Source of the DNA: Gammaproteobacteria bacterium
GTDB taxonomy: Bacteria > Pseudomonadota > Gammaproteobacteria > Steroidobacterales > Steroidobacteraceae
Length of the DNA: 62,374 nucleotides
Direction of reading: 5' to 3'
Assembly: GCA_003164785.1 (NCBI GenBank)
Contig: PLUE01000072.1
Location: 1-62,374 of the forward strand
Numbering within the stretch: position 1 is the stretch's first letter; each line of letters opens with the position of its first letter. The notes beneath the pieces were generated by a model. The model saw only the letters and a list, made by a program, of their open reading frames with translations. It had not been told where the DNA came from and did no database searches. Position numbers and translations under genes: made by a program. This document shows positions 17,487-25,943 of the stretch, piece after piece.

Positions 17487-20156
17487 ATGAGCGACGCACA
17501 CTGGCAACGGATCGAGGAGATCTTCCATCGGGCGTCGAGCCTGTCCGCGGCCGACCGGGTGCAATCGATACTCGCGTGGTGCCAGGGGGACCGCGCGATG
17601 TGCAACGAGGTGCTGGCGTTGCTCGCGTCCGACTCCGTGGTCGAACAACTCATGGCGGCCGATTCCGTCGTACCGGACGGTCTCTTGCGGCGCGACCCGC
17701 CGGTGGCGTCCGAGGGGGCTGACGCCGACCCCTGGGTGGGACGAAGCTTGGGACCGTATTTTCTGGTGCGTGTGCTCGGTCGGGGCGGCATGGGGGTGGT
17801 TTATCTCGGCCAACGCCGCGGCGACGATTTGGCCCAGACGGTGGCCATCAAGGTGATCGCCCGGCACCTGCGTGCCTCCCCCGCCGTCAGCCAGTTCCTG
17901 GCTGAGCGGCATGCGCTCGGCCGGCTCGAGCATGAGTACATCGCACGTCTGATCGCCGGCGGGGTGGAGGACGGTGCCCCGTATGTCGTGATGGAATATG
18001 TGGACGGCAGGCGGCTCGATGAGGTTTGCGATGATCCATCGACGCCCGTGCTCACGAAAATTGCGCTCATGCTGCAGCTGTGCGAAGCGGTCTCCTACGT
18101 TCACGGCAACCTGATTCTGCATCGTGACCTCAAGCCGGGCAACGTCATGGTGACGGGCGCCGGCCGCGTCAAATTGCTGGACTTCGGCACGCTGAAAAGA
18201 ATGGACGTCGAGGCCGCCGACTCGCTGATGACGCGGGCCGGCATGCGTTCGGTCACGCTGCGTTACGCCAGTCCGGAACATCTCGCCGGCCGCACCGTTT
18301 CCACCGCGACCGACATTTATTCCCTGGGCGTCATCCTGCGGCGCGTGCTGTCGGGAAAGCTGCCAGACTTCGCTGATCCGGCGGCGTCCGGCGCGGAAAT
18401 CTCCGCGCCGGCGCGTTTGGGGCGTGATCTGGACGCCATCGTCTCGAAGGCGATGCGCCCGGAACCGGAGCTGCGCTATTCGAGCGTGGATGCACTGGCG
18501 CAGGATTTGCGCAACGCGCTCGCCAATCGTCCGGTGGCGGCGCGCGCCGGCGGCATGCGCTATCGTGCCGGACGGTTCTATCTGCGCCACCGGACGGCGC
18601 TTCTCGGGGCCGCAGCGATCGCCATCACGCTGACGATCGGTGTGCTGGCCGTGATGCACGAAGGCAGCGTGGCCAGGATCGAAACCGCCCGCGCTCGCGA
18701 GGGTGTCGAAGATGAGCGCAAACTGGCGCATCTGTTGTTGTTCGACTACTTCGAACAGCTGAAGGCCATTCCAGGATCGACCGAGGCGCAGCGCAAGGCG
18801 GTCTCCCAGGCGCTCGCGTATCTCGACGGCTTGGTACGCGACGAAGCGCTGACCGCATTGACGCAGGACCGCATCGACGCCTACACCAAGATGGGCAATT
18901 TGCTGGGCAATCCCTACGAGGAAAATATCGGCGACAGCGCGGGCGCGCTCGAGACGTTGGCGAAGGCGGTGGCGCTGGCGCGGCAGCTGCTCGCCCAAAA
19001 TCCCGCCGACCTGCATTCGTTGCAGAGTTCGGCGGCGGCGGAGCAATCCCTCGGCCGCGTGTACTTTGGCGCAGGCGATCCGCAGCGCGCGGTCGAACAC
19101 TTGAGGCCCGCGGCGGAGAGCAGCCGCAGGATCGCGAATACCGTGGGTGTGGACTCGGCGACGATTGCGCAGGCGGCATCGGTGGTCGACAGCCTTGGGG
19201 ACGTGTACGGCCAGGAGGGGGCGGTGACGCTGGACGACCCTGCGACGGCCATCACGACCTACGAAACGGCCCAGTCGATCGATGCGCTCGGGTTGCGGCT
19301 GGATGCGGCGTGCGCGCGCTGCCGCCGGGGGGTTGCGCTGGAGTACTGGAAGATTGGCATGCTGACCGAGGCGATCGACGAGCAGCATGCGGCGGATCTC
19401 TACAACGACGGGCTCGACACGCTGGCGCATTCATCGGCCGCCGAACAAGCCACGACGCGGGTGCGACGCATGGACACCGTGCTGCGCCAACGGCTCGGAA
19501 CCGTGTTGTTGGCGGACGGACGTGCCGATGAAGGCATCGCGATGTTGAGCGACGTGCAACGCCGGTTTCTGGGCGCGGTGCAGGCCGATCCGACGGATGC
19601 CCGGGCTCGATTCGATCTGGCCGCGCTCGATGCCAGTCTGGCCGACGGCTTTGACCGCCTCGGGCGCGAGTCGGATGCCCTGGCCGCCAATCACGAATAT
19701 GTCGATGCCATGAATTTTCTCGTCGCGCAGGATCCCAAGAATACGTCGTGGCGATTCCACCGCGCCGATGCTCTAACGCGCGTCGGTCTCACCCAGCTGA
19801 AATTGAGGGATGAGATCGCCGGCCGGAAGGTGCTCGACCAGGGCTTAAGCGAGCTCACCGAGCTGGCGAGGTCCGCGGACTCCGACGCCAACATCTTGAG
19901 CATCGCGGCGAGCGCGTTGTACGACGCGCGGCGCGATCCGCAGCTGGCGCTGGCATTTGCGCAGCGTGCGGTCGCGGGCGCCAAACGGCCGTCGCCGGAC
20001 GCGTTGCTCACGCTCGCGCGCGCGCAGCGGTCGATGGGCCATGCCGACGAATCGCGGGCGTCCGCCGAGGCGGCGCTGACGGTGCTGGCCAGTCATCCCA
20101 AAAGCCTCGGCAACGCGGAGCAAACCGCGCAAGCTCGCGTTCTGCAGGGCTCCTAG
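17487..20156 (+). CDS. Transmembrane Ser/Thr protein kinase with C-terminal TPR-like sensor region
   Basis: The 889-residue protein (ATG 17487) begins with a short helical domain (WQRIEEIFHRASSLS) typical of kinases paired with ECF sigma factors. The kinase domain (about 92-350) has the glycine loop GRGGMGVVYLG, the lysine in VAIKVI, the catalytic loop HRDLKPGNV (from residue 212), DFGT (232) and ASPEH. One membrane helix follows (about 370-391). The remaining roughly 490 residues are helical repeats of TPR type, probably periplasmic. All catalytic residues are present. It converges on the next kinase, leaving only 10 bp between the stop codons. Confidence 0.92.
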   Translation: MSDAHWQRIEEIFHRASSLSAADRVQSILAWCQGDRAMCNEVLALLASDSVVEQLMAADSVVPDGLLRRDPPVASEGADADPWVGRSLGPYFLVRVLGRGGMGVVYLGQRRGDDLAQTVAIKVIARHLRASPAVSQFLAERHALGRLEHEYIARLIAGGVEDGAPYVVMEYVDGRRLDEVCDDPSTPVLTKIALMLQLCEAVSYVHGNLILHRDLKPGNVMVTGAGRVKLLDFGTLKRMDVEAADSLMTRAGMRSVTLRYASPEHLAGRTVSTATDIYSLGVILRRVLSGKLPDFADPAASGAEISAPARLGRDLDAIVSKAMRPEPELRYSSVDALAQDLRNALANRPVAARAGGMRYRAGRFYLRHRTALLGAAAIAITLTIGVLAVMHEGSVARIETARAREGVEDERKLAHLLLFDYFEQLKAIPGSTEAQRKAVSQALAYLDGLVRDEALTALTQDRIDAYTKMGNLLGNPYEENIGDSAGALETLAKAVALARQLLAQNPADLHSLQSSAAAEQSLGRVYFGAGDPQRAVEHLRPAAESSRRIANTVGVDSATIAQAASVVDSLGDVYGQEGAVTLDDPATAITTYETAQSIDALGLRLDAACARCRRGVALEYWKIGMLTEAIDEQHAADLYNDGLDTLAHSSAAEQATTRVRRMDTVLRQRLGTVLLADGRADEGIAMLSDVQRRFLGAVQADPTDARARFDLAALDASLADGFDRLGRESDALAANHEYVDAMNFLVAQDPKNTSWRFHRADALTRVGLTQLKLRDEIAGRKVLDQGLSELTELARSADSDANILSIAASALYDARRDPQLALAFAQRAVAGAKRPSPDALLTLARAQRSMGHADESRASAEAALTVLASHPKSLGNAEQTAQARVLQGS

Positions 20157-20166
20157 CGGATGGTCC

Positions 20167-21465
20167 CTAGCGGAAGGCGGCTGCGCGCCACCGGCGCATG
20201 ACGTCCAGCTCCCGCTGTGCCTCGGCGTATTGGGGATCGCCGCGGTCGACGGCCAGCAGCAGCCGGATGCCGCTGTCGACCGCGCCGAGCGCGGTCTGCC
20301 TGGCGGCAACCGGAGCGTCCGCGCCACCCGCCTCGGCGAGTTCCAGTCGCGCGAGCGTCGAATATTGACGCGCCAGTTCCAGAGCCAGAATCGAGTCCTT
20401 GTCGTCGCGCGTTGCCAGGACCGCCAGCGTCGCGCCGGCGCCTTGGAGAAGGATGCGTTTCGCTTCCTGCGATTGCGGCAACCGCCGCACCGACTCGTAG
20501 AGGTCGCCTTCGAGCGTGCCCGTCAGGGATACGAGTTCATGCAATTGGCTTTCCGCCAGCGCGCGCTGGCGCGCTGCCTGCGCTGCGTTTCGGATGACTC
20601 CGCCCGCCGCGACGGCGAGCATCAGCAGGACGCTAAAAACCGTCGCCGCTGCCAGCCGGTGGCGTTGCACCCAGCGAAGGGCGCTGCCCATGGGACTCAG
20701 AGGCCGTACGCTGACATCCCGACCGTCCAGATACCGCAGCAAATCGGCCTTGAATGCGTCGATGCTGGCATACCGGTCGTCCGCGACGGGGGCGGTGGCG
20801 GTCGCGACGATCGAGTCGAGATCGCGGCCGCGGTCGCCGGACAGCAGGCCGCCCGCGATCAAGCCAAGCGAGTAGATGTCGCTCGCCGCCGTCAGCGGCT
20901 CGCCGGCCCTCTGCTCCGGGCTCGCAAACGCCGGCGTGAGCCCCGCCGGTCCGCGCCGGCCCTGCCATTGCGCCACGCCGAAGTCGAGCAGCTTGGGCTC
21001 GCCGTCCGCCGCCACCAGGATGTTCGGCGGCTTCAGATCGGTGTGAATGACGAGATGGGCATGGGCATGGGCGAGCGCATCCATCACTTTTACGAGCAAC
21101 CGCGCCCGTTCCTGCGACGTGCATTGGTGCCTCGCGCAGTAGACGTCGATGGGTTCGCCGTCGACGTATTCCATGACGAGATAGCGCCGACCCCGCGGCA
21201 ACGTGCCCCGGTCGACGAGCTTGACGATGTGTGGATGATCGAGAGCGACGAGCACGCTGGCTTCGTGTGCATTGCCGGCGGCGGCCACGCCATCGGAGGT
21301 CACGTCCTCGGACGCGGCCAAGACTTTGATGGCGACCCGCTGCGGAAAGGATGCCATGCGTTCGGCGAGAAGAACCTCGCCGGTACTGCCCACCCCCAAG
21401 GATCGCACGACGCGGAACGGCCCGATGATGCGGTCCGTCAGGTCGTCCATGTCGCCCGTCATCAT
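20167..21465 (-). CDS. Second transmembrane Ser/Thr kinase, non-RD type
   Basis: A 432-residue protein with an N-terminal kinase domain: VGSTGEV loop, Lys in VAIKVL, catalytic loop HTDLKPPNIL (about residue 140), DFGV and ASPEQ. The usual HRD triad reads His-Thr-Asp, so the kinase lacks the Arg that normally couples to activation-loop phosphorylation. The kinase lobe is somewhat short, a membrane helix follows (about 268-290), and the C-terminal helical region is only about 140 residues. Its ATG (21465) lies one base after the mtgA stop codon, implying translational coupling to cell-wall synthesis. Confidence 0.88.
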   Translation of the reverse strand: MMTGDMDDLTDRIIGPFRVVRSLGVGSTGEVLLAERMASFPQRVAIKVLAASEDVTSDGVAAAGNAHEASVLVALDHPHIVKLVDRGTLPRGRRYLVMEYVDGEPIDVYCARHQCTSQERARLLVKVMDALAHAHAHLVIHTDLKPPNILVAADGEPKLLDFGVAQWQGRRGPAGLTPAFASPEQRAGEPLTAASDIYSLGLIAGGLLSGDRGRDLDSIVATATAPVADDRYASIDAFKADLLRYLDGRDVSVRPLSPMGSALRWVQRHRLAAATVFSVLLMLAVAAGGVIRNAAQAARQRALAESQLHELVSLTGTLEGDLYESVRRLPQSQEAKRILLQGAGATLAVLATRDDKDSILALELARQYSTLARLELAEAGGADAPVAARQTALGAVDSGIRLLLAVDRGDPQYAEAQRELDVMRRWRAAAFR

Positions 21466-21466
21466 G

Positions 21467-22204
21467 CTAGTGGCCCGAGTTCGGATAGGCGTCGATTTCG
21501 TCGAGCATCTCCGGACCGCCCAGCGCCTGCATCTGGCCCAGGATCCATTCGCGCCGCTTGAGGATGTAGGGCGACGGTGCGGCGGCGGAGAATCGCTGGG
21601 GGTTCGGCAGCACGGCGGCCAGCACCGCCGCGTCGCTGCGCGTCAGGCGTGCGGCGCTCTTATGGAAAAACTGCTGCGCGGCGGCCTCGGCGCCATACGT
21701 GCCGTGACCGAACTCCGCGGTGTTGAGATAAATCTCGAGAATGCGCCGCTTCGGCCAGCACTTTTCGATCAATACGGTGAAGTAGGCTTCCAGCCCCTTG
21801 CGAAAATAGCTGCGCCCGGACCAGAGAAACAGGTTCTTGGCGACCTGTTGACTGATGGTGCTCGCACCGCGCACGTGGTGGCTGTGCTGGTTGAGGGCGT
21901 AGGCCTTTTCGATGGCCTCCACGTCGAAGCCGGAGTGCTCCGGGAATTTCTGATCCTCGGAGGCCACCACCGCCAGCGCCAGATTGGGCGAGATCCGCGT
22001 CAGATCCGCCCACGAGCGGCGGAAGACATACGATGAGTCGTGGTCGGCCCATGCCGCGACCTGCGATTCGAGCATGAAGGCGCTGTAGGGTGGGTTGACC
22101 CACCGCAACAGCAGCACCATGCCCACCGAGAGCGCCACGAACAGCAACACGACCCCCAGAATCGCACGCGCGATCCGTCCGAACCAGGAGGTGTTTACCG
22201 CCAT
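21467..22204 (-). CDS. mtgA: Monofunctional peptidoglycan glycosyltransferase
   Basis: A 245-residue membrane-anchored GT51 enzyme that polymerises lipid II into glycan strands in the periplasm. The N-terminal anchor is about residues 13-36. Motif 1 holds the catalytic Glu (ASEDQKFPEHSGFD), followed by GASTISQQVAKNLFLW, RSYFRKGLEAYFT, KRRILEIYLN and the late Glu in EFGHGTYG. No transpeptidase domain is present, as expected for MtgA. It sits between ppiB and a Ser/Thr kinase that starts one base after its stop. Confidence 0.95.
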   Translation of the reverse strand: MAVNTSWFGRIARAILGVVLLFVALSVGMVLLLRWVNPPYSAFMLESQVAAWADHDSSYVFRRSWADLTRISPNLALAVVASEDQKFPEHSGFDVEAIEKAYALNQHSHHVRGASTISQQVAKNLFLWSGRSYFRKGLEAYFTVLIEKCWPKRRILEIYLNTAEFGHGTYGAEAAAQQFFHKSAARLTRSDAAVLAAVLPNPQRFSAAAPSPYILKRREWILGQMQALGGPEMLDEIDAYPNSGH

Positions 22205-22226
22205 GCGCCGCTCCGCGCCTGCCTCG

Positions 22227-22715
22227 TTATGCCTCGACCGTGCGGACGCTCTTCATCACGACGGCTTCGACCGGCACGTCGTCCATGCCTTTGCGGCGAC
22301 CGGTTTCGACCGCGGCAATCTTGTCGATCACATCCATGCCCTCGGTGACGCGTGCGAACACCGCATAGCCGAAATTGCCGCGGCTATGGTCCAGGAATTC
22401 GTTGTCCTTCAAATTCACGAAGAACTGCGACGTGGCGCTGTTGATGTCGTTGGTGCGCGCCATCGACAGGCTGCCTCGCTCGTTCTTCAGGCCGTTGTCG
22501 GCCTCGTTCTTGATCGGCGGCTGGTTCTTCTTCTGGGTCATGTCCTCGGTGAAGCCGCCGCCCTGAATGACGAAGCCGGGGACGATGCGATGAAAAATCG
22601 TACCGTCGAAGAAACCATCCTCGACGTACTTTTGGAAATTAGCCACCGATATGGGGGCCTCCTTCTCGAAGAACTCTATTTTGAAATCGCCCAGTGTGGT
22701 CTCGAAAAGGATCAT
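22227..22715 (-). CDS. ppiB: Peptidyl-prolyl cis-trans isomerase B (cyclophilin)
   Basis: A 162-residue cytoplasmic cyclophilin that speeds proline isomerisation during folding. It has no signal peptide. Signature segments are FHRIVPGFVIQGGGF (catalytic Arg within FHRI), SLSMARTNDINSATSQFF and FGYAVFARVTEGMDVID. Length equals E. coli PpiB. It lies 9 bp behind prmC and 22 bp ahead of mtgA on the same strand. Confidence 0.96.
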   Translation of the reverse strand: MILFETTLGDFKIEFFEKEAPISVANFQKYVEDGFFDGTIFHRIVPGFVIQGGGFTEDMTQKKNQPPIKNEADNGLKNERGSLSMARTNDINSATSQFFVNLKDNEFLDHSRGNFGYAVFARVTEGMDVIDKIAAVETGRRKGMDDVPVEAVVMKSVRTVEA

Positions 22716-22724
22716 GTGCTATTC

Positions 22725-23576
22725 CTAAGGTTGCGAATGATGGGATCCCAGGGTGACCCGGGGTTTTCCTGCGTAATCGGTGTGCGAACGGATGTTGCGG
22801 AAGCCATGCCGGTCGAGCAGGCCGGCGACTTCATCGGCCTGCGTGCTGCCGTGCTCCAACAGCAGCCAGCCTTCTGAATTCAAGTGGCGTGCGGCGCCGG
22901 CGACGATGGCGCTCAGCGCCTCGAGGCCCGACGGCCCGGGGGCCAGCGCGAGCAGCGGCTCGGAGGTGAGTGAGCGGAGGGCAGGATCCGTCGAAGCGAC
23001 ATAGGGCGGGTTCGAGACGATGACGTCGAAGCGCAAGTCGGATACCGGTTCGAACCACGAGCCCAACCGCCAGTCGATGCGGGCGTTGCCGGCCGCCAGG
23101 CTGCGGGCGTTGCCGGCCGCCACGGCCAGGGCGGCCGGCGAGACATCGACGGCGGTGATGCGGGCGAGCGGGCGCTCCGAGGCGATCGCCAACGCGATGG
23201 CGCCGCTGCCGGTGCCCAAATCCAGCACCGTCGTCATCGAGTCGGCCGGCATTCGCCCGAGCGCGAGCTCCACGAGGACCTCGGTCTCGGGGCGCGGCAC
23301 GAGCACATCGGGGGTGACCGACAAGTTCAGGGACCAGAACTCGCGCGTGCCGGTCAGATAGGCGATCGGGGCTCCGTCGATGCGTCGTTGCAGCAGTTGC
23401 TCGTAGGCGACACGTCGTGCGGCGGCAATCGGCTCGGCGCCATGGACGACCAATCCGGAGCGCGACATTCCGAGAATCTTGCTCAGCAGGAGCTCCGCGT
23501 CGAGCCGCGGCGATTCGCTGTGGCCGGACAGCGAACTGGCGGCTGCCTGCAAAACTTGGGCGATATCCAGCGACAT
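22725..23576 (-). CDS. prmC: Release-factor glutamine N5-methyltransferase
   Basis: Methylates the Gln of the GGQ motif in release factors using S-adenosylmethionine. The 283-residue protein starts at ATG 23576, which shares its A with the prfA stop (TGATG). The SAM pocket DLGTGSGAIALA and the substrate motif SNPPYVAS are both present, and the N-terminal helical domain has PIAYLTGTREFW. The longer open frame upstream lies over prfA and is not used. Coupling to prfA, whose product is its substrate, is the usual arrangement. Confidence 0.97.
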   Translation of the reverse strand: MSLDIAQVLQAAASSLSGHSESPRLDAELLLSKILGMSRSGLVVHGAEPIAAARRVAYEQLLQRRIDGAPIAYLTGTREFWSLNLSVTPDVLVPRPETEVLVELALGRMPADSMTTVLDLGTGSGAIALAIASERPLARITAVDVSPAALAVAAGNARSLAAGNARIDWRLGSWFEPVSDLRFDVIVSNPPYVASTDPALRSLTSEPLLALAPGPSGLEALSAIVAGAARHLNSEGWLLLEHGSTQADEVAGLLDRHGFRNIRSHTDYAGKPRVTLGSHHSQP

Positions 23577-24628
23577 CAGTCGACCTGCTGCGCCAGCTCT
23601 TCGGCTTGATGTTCCTGATTGAGCGCCCGGATCAGTTCGTCGAGATCGCCATGCATGACGGCGTCGAGCTTGTAGAGCGTGAGATTGATGCGATGATCGG
23701 TCACGCGACCCTGCGGAAAATTGTACGTACGGATGCGTTCGGAGCGATCGCCGGATCCGACCTGCAGCTTGCGCGACTGGGCCTGCGCGCTCTGCTGCTT
23801 CTCGCGCTCGCTCGCGAGCAGCCGCGACTTGAGCAGCGACATGGCGCGCGAACGATTCTTGTGCTGCGAGCGTTCGTCCTGACATTCCACGACGGTGCCC
23901 GTGGGGATGTGGGTGATGCGGATCGCGGAATCGGTTTTGTTGACGTGTTGACCGCCGGCGCCCGACGATCGGAAGGTGTCCACGCGCAGGTCGGCGGGAT
24001 TCAACTCGATGGATTCGACCTCGTCCAGTTCGGGAAGAATGGCGACCGTGCAGGCCGAGGTGTGAATGCGGCCCTGGGCTTCGGTGGCCGGGACACGCTG
24101 CACCCGGTGCGTGCCCGATTCGAACTTCAGCAGCGAAAACGCGCCGCGGCCGATGATGCGGCTGATGATCTCCTTGTACCCGCCGTGCTCGCCGGGACTC
24201 TCGCTCAGGATTTCGACCTCCCAGCGCTTGGACTCGGCGTACTTGGCGTACATGCGGAACAAGTCGCCGGCGAAGATGGCGGCTTCATCGCCGCCCGTGC
24301 CGGCGCGAACCTCGAGGAAGATGTTGCTGTCGTCGTGGGGATCCTTGGGGACCAGCAGGCTCTGGAGCTCGCGTTCCTCGGCGGCGAGGCGCACGTTGAG
24401 GTCCCGCAGTTCTTCATCCATGTCGAGTTCCACGGCCGTCTGGACGTCGCCCTCGAGGGCGACATAACCGCGATATCGTTCCACCACGGTGCCCAGCTTG
24501 TCATATTCCATGGACAATTCACGGAATTGGTTCCGATTGGAGATCACGCCCGGGTCCGAGAGGAGTCGGCTAATTTCTTCGAATCGCTCGTCGAGTTTCT
24601 CGAGCTTGCGCCGGATGGAGTCTTTCAT
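23576..24628 (-). CDS. prfA: Peptide chain release factor 1
   Basis: A 350-residue RF1 that reads UAA and UAG and triggers peptide release. The GGQ loop is SSGAGGQHVNKTDS, and the stop-codon recognition tripeptide of RF1 (P-x-T) appears as PAT in RVPATEAQGRIHTSA. Domain order and length match E. coli RF1. It is downstream of hemA (27 bp) and overlaps prmC, the conserved hemA-prfA-prmC order. Confidence 0.98.
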   Translation of the reverse strand: MKDSIRRKLEKLDERFEEISRLLSDPGVISNRNQFRELSMEYDKLGTVVERYRGYVALEGDVQTAVELDMDEELRDLNVRLAAEERELQSLLVPKDPHDDSNIFLEVRAGTGGDEAAIFAGDLFRMYAKYAESKRWEVEILSESPGEHGGYKEIISRIIGRGAFSLLKFESGTHRVQRVPATEAQGRIHTSACTVAILPELDEVESIELNPADLRVDTFRSSGAGGQHVNKTDSAIRITHIPTGTVVECQDERSQHKNRSRAMSLLKSRLLASEREKQQSAQAQSRKLQVGSGDRSERIRTYNFPQGRVTDHRINLTLYKLDAVMHGDLDELIRALNQEHQAEELAQQVD

Positions 24629-24655
24629 GGCCGCGAATTATAGCGGCACAGAAAT

Positions 24656-25912
24656 TTATTGCCGGGCGGGTTCTTCGAGCGACAGGCGCGTGAGGGCCTC
24701 GGCGAGCGCGGTGTCGGCGGATTCGGAGGCTTGTTTGAGCGCCTGCGTGGGCGCGTGCAACAAGCGGTTGGTCAGGGTATTGGCGAGATATTCCAGCACT
24801 TCGTCCGTCGGTTTTCCCGATGCCGCAAGGCGGCGGGCCTGTTCGAGGGTCTGCTGGCGTAGGGTGTCCGCCTGTTGACGCAGTGCACGAATCGCGGGTC
24901 CGGCGCCTTTCGCCCGGGACTCGGCCAGAAAGCGCGCGACTTCCTCTTCGATCAGCAGTCGCGCGCCGCCAGCCGCGATCTCGCGCGATTGGCGATTTTC
25001 GTCCACCAGTTGCTGCAGGTCGTCGATGGAGAACAGGTAGATGTCCTCCAGTTCGGCGACCGCCGGGTCGATATCCCGGGGCACGGCGAGATCCACCATG
25101 AAAATGGGCCGGCGGCGGCGGGCCTTCAAGGCGGCCACGGCCATTGCCTTGGTGATCATAGGATCCGGGCTCGCGGTGCAGCTGATGACAATGTCCGCCT
25201 GGGCGAGTTCCTTGTCCAATTGAGCGAGATCGACGGCATAGCCCTTGACCTCGGCGGCCAGGCTCTGTGCCCGGCTCAAGGTGCGGTTGGCGATCACCAT
25301 GCGCTTCACGCCGGCCGTGGCGAAATGGCGGGCGGTCAGGGCGATCATCTCGCCGGCGCCGATGAGCAGCGTGTTCTGCACGCTCAGGTCCGAATACATG
25401 CGACGCGTCAGTTTGACCGTGGCGGAGGCCAAGGAGACGGCGTTGGCGCCTATCTGGGTTTCGGACCGGACGCGCTTGGCCGCCGAAAAGGCCGCCTGAA
25501 ACAGTTTATTGAGGGTAGGGCCGGTGCTGCCGGTCTGGTGCGCGACGCGATAAGCGTCCTTGAGCTGCCCCAGGATCTGAGCCTCGCCCAGGACCATGGA
25601 GTCGAGCCCGGAGGCCACGCTGAACGCGTGTTCCACCGCACGCTGTTCTTGATGCACGTACAAGCTCGAGGCGAGGTCCAGGTTGTCGCCATGATGACGC
25701 TCGAGCCACTGGGTCAGCTCCGCGCCGCTCGCCGATCCCGACCAATAGACCTCGGTGCGGTTGCAGGTCGACAGGATGACCACCTCGGCGACGCCGCTCT
25801 CGAGGCGCAAGGTACGCAGTGCTGCCACGAGACGATCTTCGTTGAACGCCACCTTTTCGCGCAAGGCAACCGGCGCAGTCTTGTGGTTGATCCCCAGGAT
25901 GTTGAATGCCAT
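24656..25912 (-). CDS. hemA: Glutamyl-tRNA reductase
   Basis: Converts glutamyl-tRNA to glutamate-1-semialdehyde, the first committed step of C5 heme synthesis. The 418-residue protein has the catalytic Cys50 in STCNRTEVYW, the N-terminal GINHKTAPV, and an NADPH-binding segment (LLIGAGEMIALTARHF). The C-terminal dimerisation helices are present. It is divergent from the TPR lipoprotein gene with only 31 bp between start codons. Confidence 0.98.
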   Translation of the reverse strand: MAFNILGINHKTAPVALREKVAFNEDRLVAALRTLRLESGVAEVVILSTCNRTEVYWSGSASGAELTQWLERHHGDNLDLASSLYVHQEQRAVEHAFSVASGLDSMVLGEAQILGQLKDAYRVAHQTGSTGPTLNKLFQAAFSAAKRVRSETQIGANAVSLASATVKLTRRMYSDLSVQNTLLIGAGEMIALTARHFATAGVKRMVIANRTLSRAQSLAAEVKGYAVDLAQLDKELAQADIVISCTASPDPMITKAMAVAALKARRRRPIFMVDLAVPRDIDPAVAELEDIYLFSIDDLQQLVDENRQSREIAAGGARLLIEEEVARFLAESRAKGAGPAIRALRQQADTLRQQTLEQARRLAASGKPTDEVLEYLANTLTNRLLHAPTQALKQASESADTALAEALTRLSLEEPARQ

Positions 25913-25943
25913 TGGCTTAAAGATATCTCGCTATACTGCGGTC
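25913..25943. promoter_or_regulatory. Compact divergent promoter region hemA / TPR protein
   Basis: Only 31 bases separate the hemA ATG (minus) from the GTG at 25944 (plus). TATACT at 25932-25937 is a good -10 hexamer for the plus strand and would place the transcript start at or next to the GTG, giving a nearly leaderless message. On the minus strand TATCTT at 25923-25928 is a weaker -10 for hemA. No convincing -35 at 17 bp was found for either. Assigned by eye. Confidence 0.4.
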
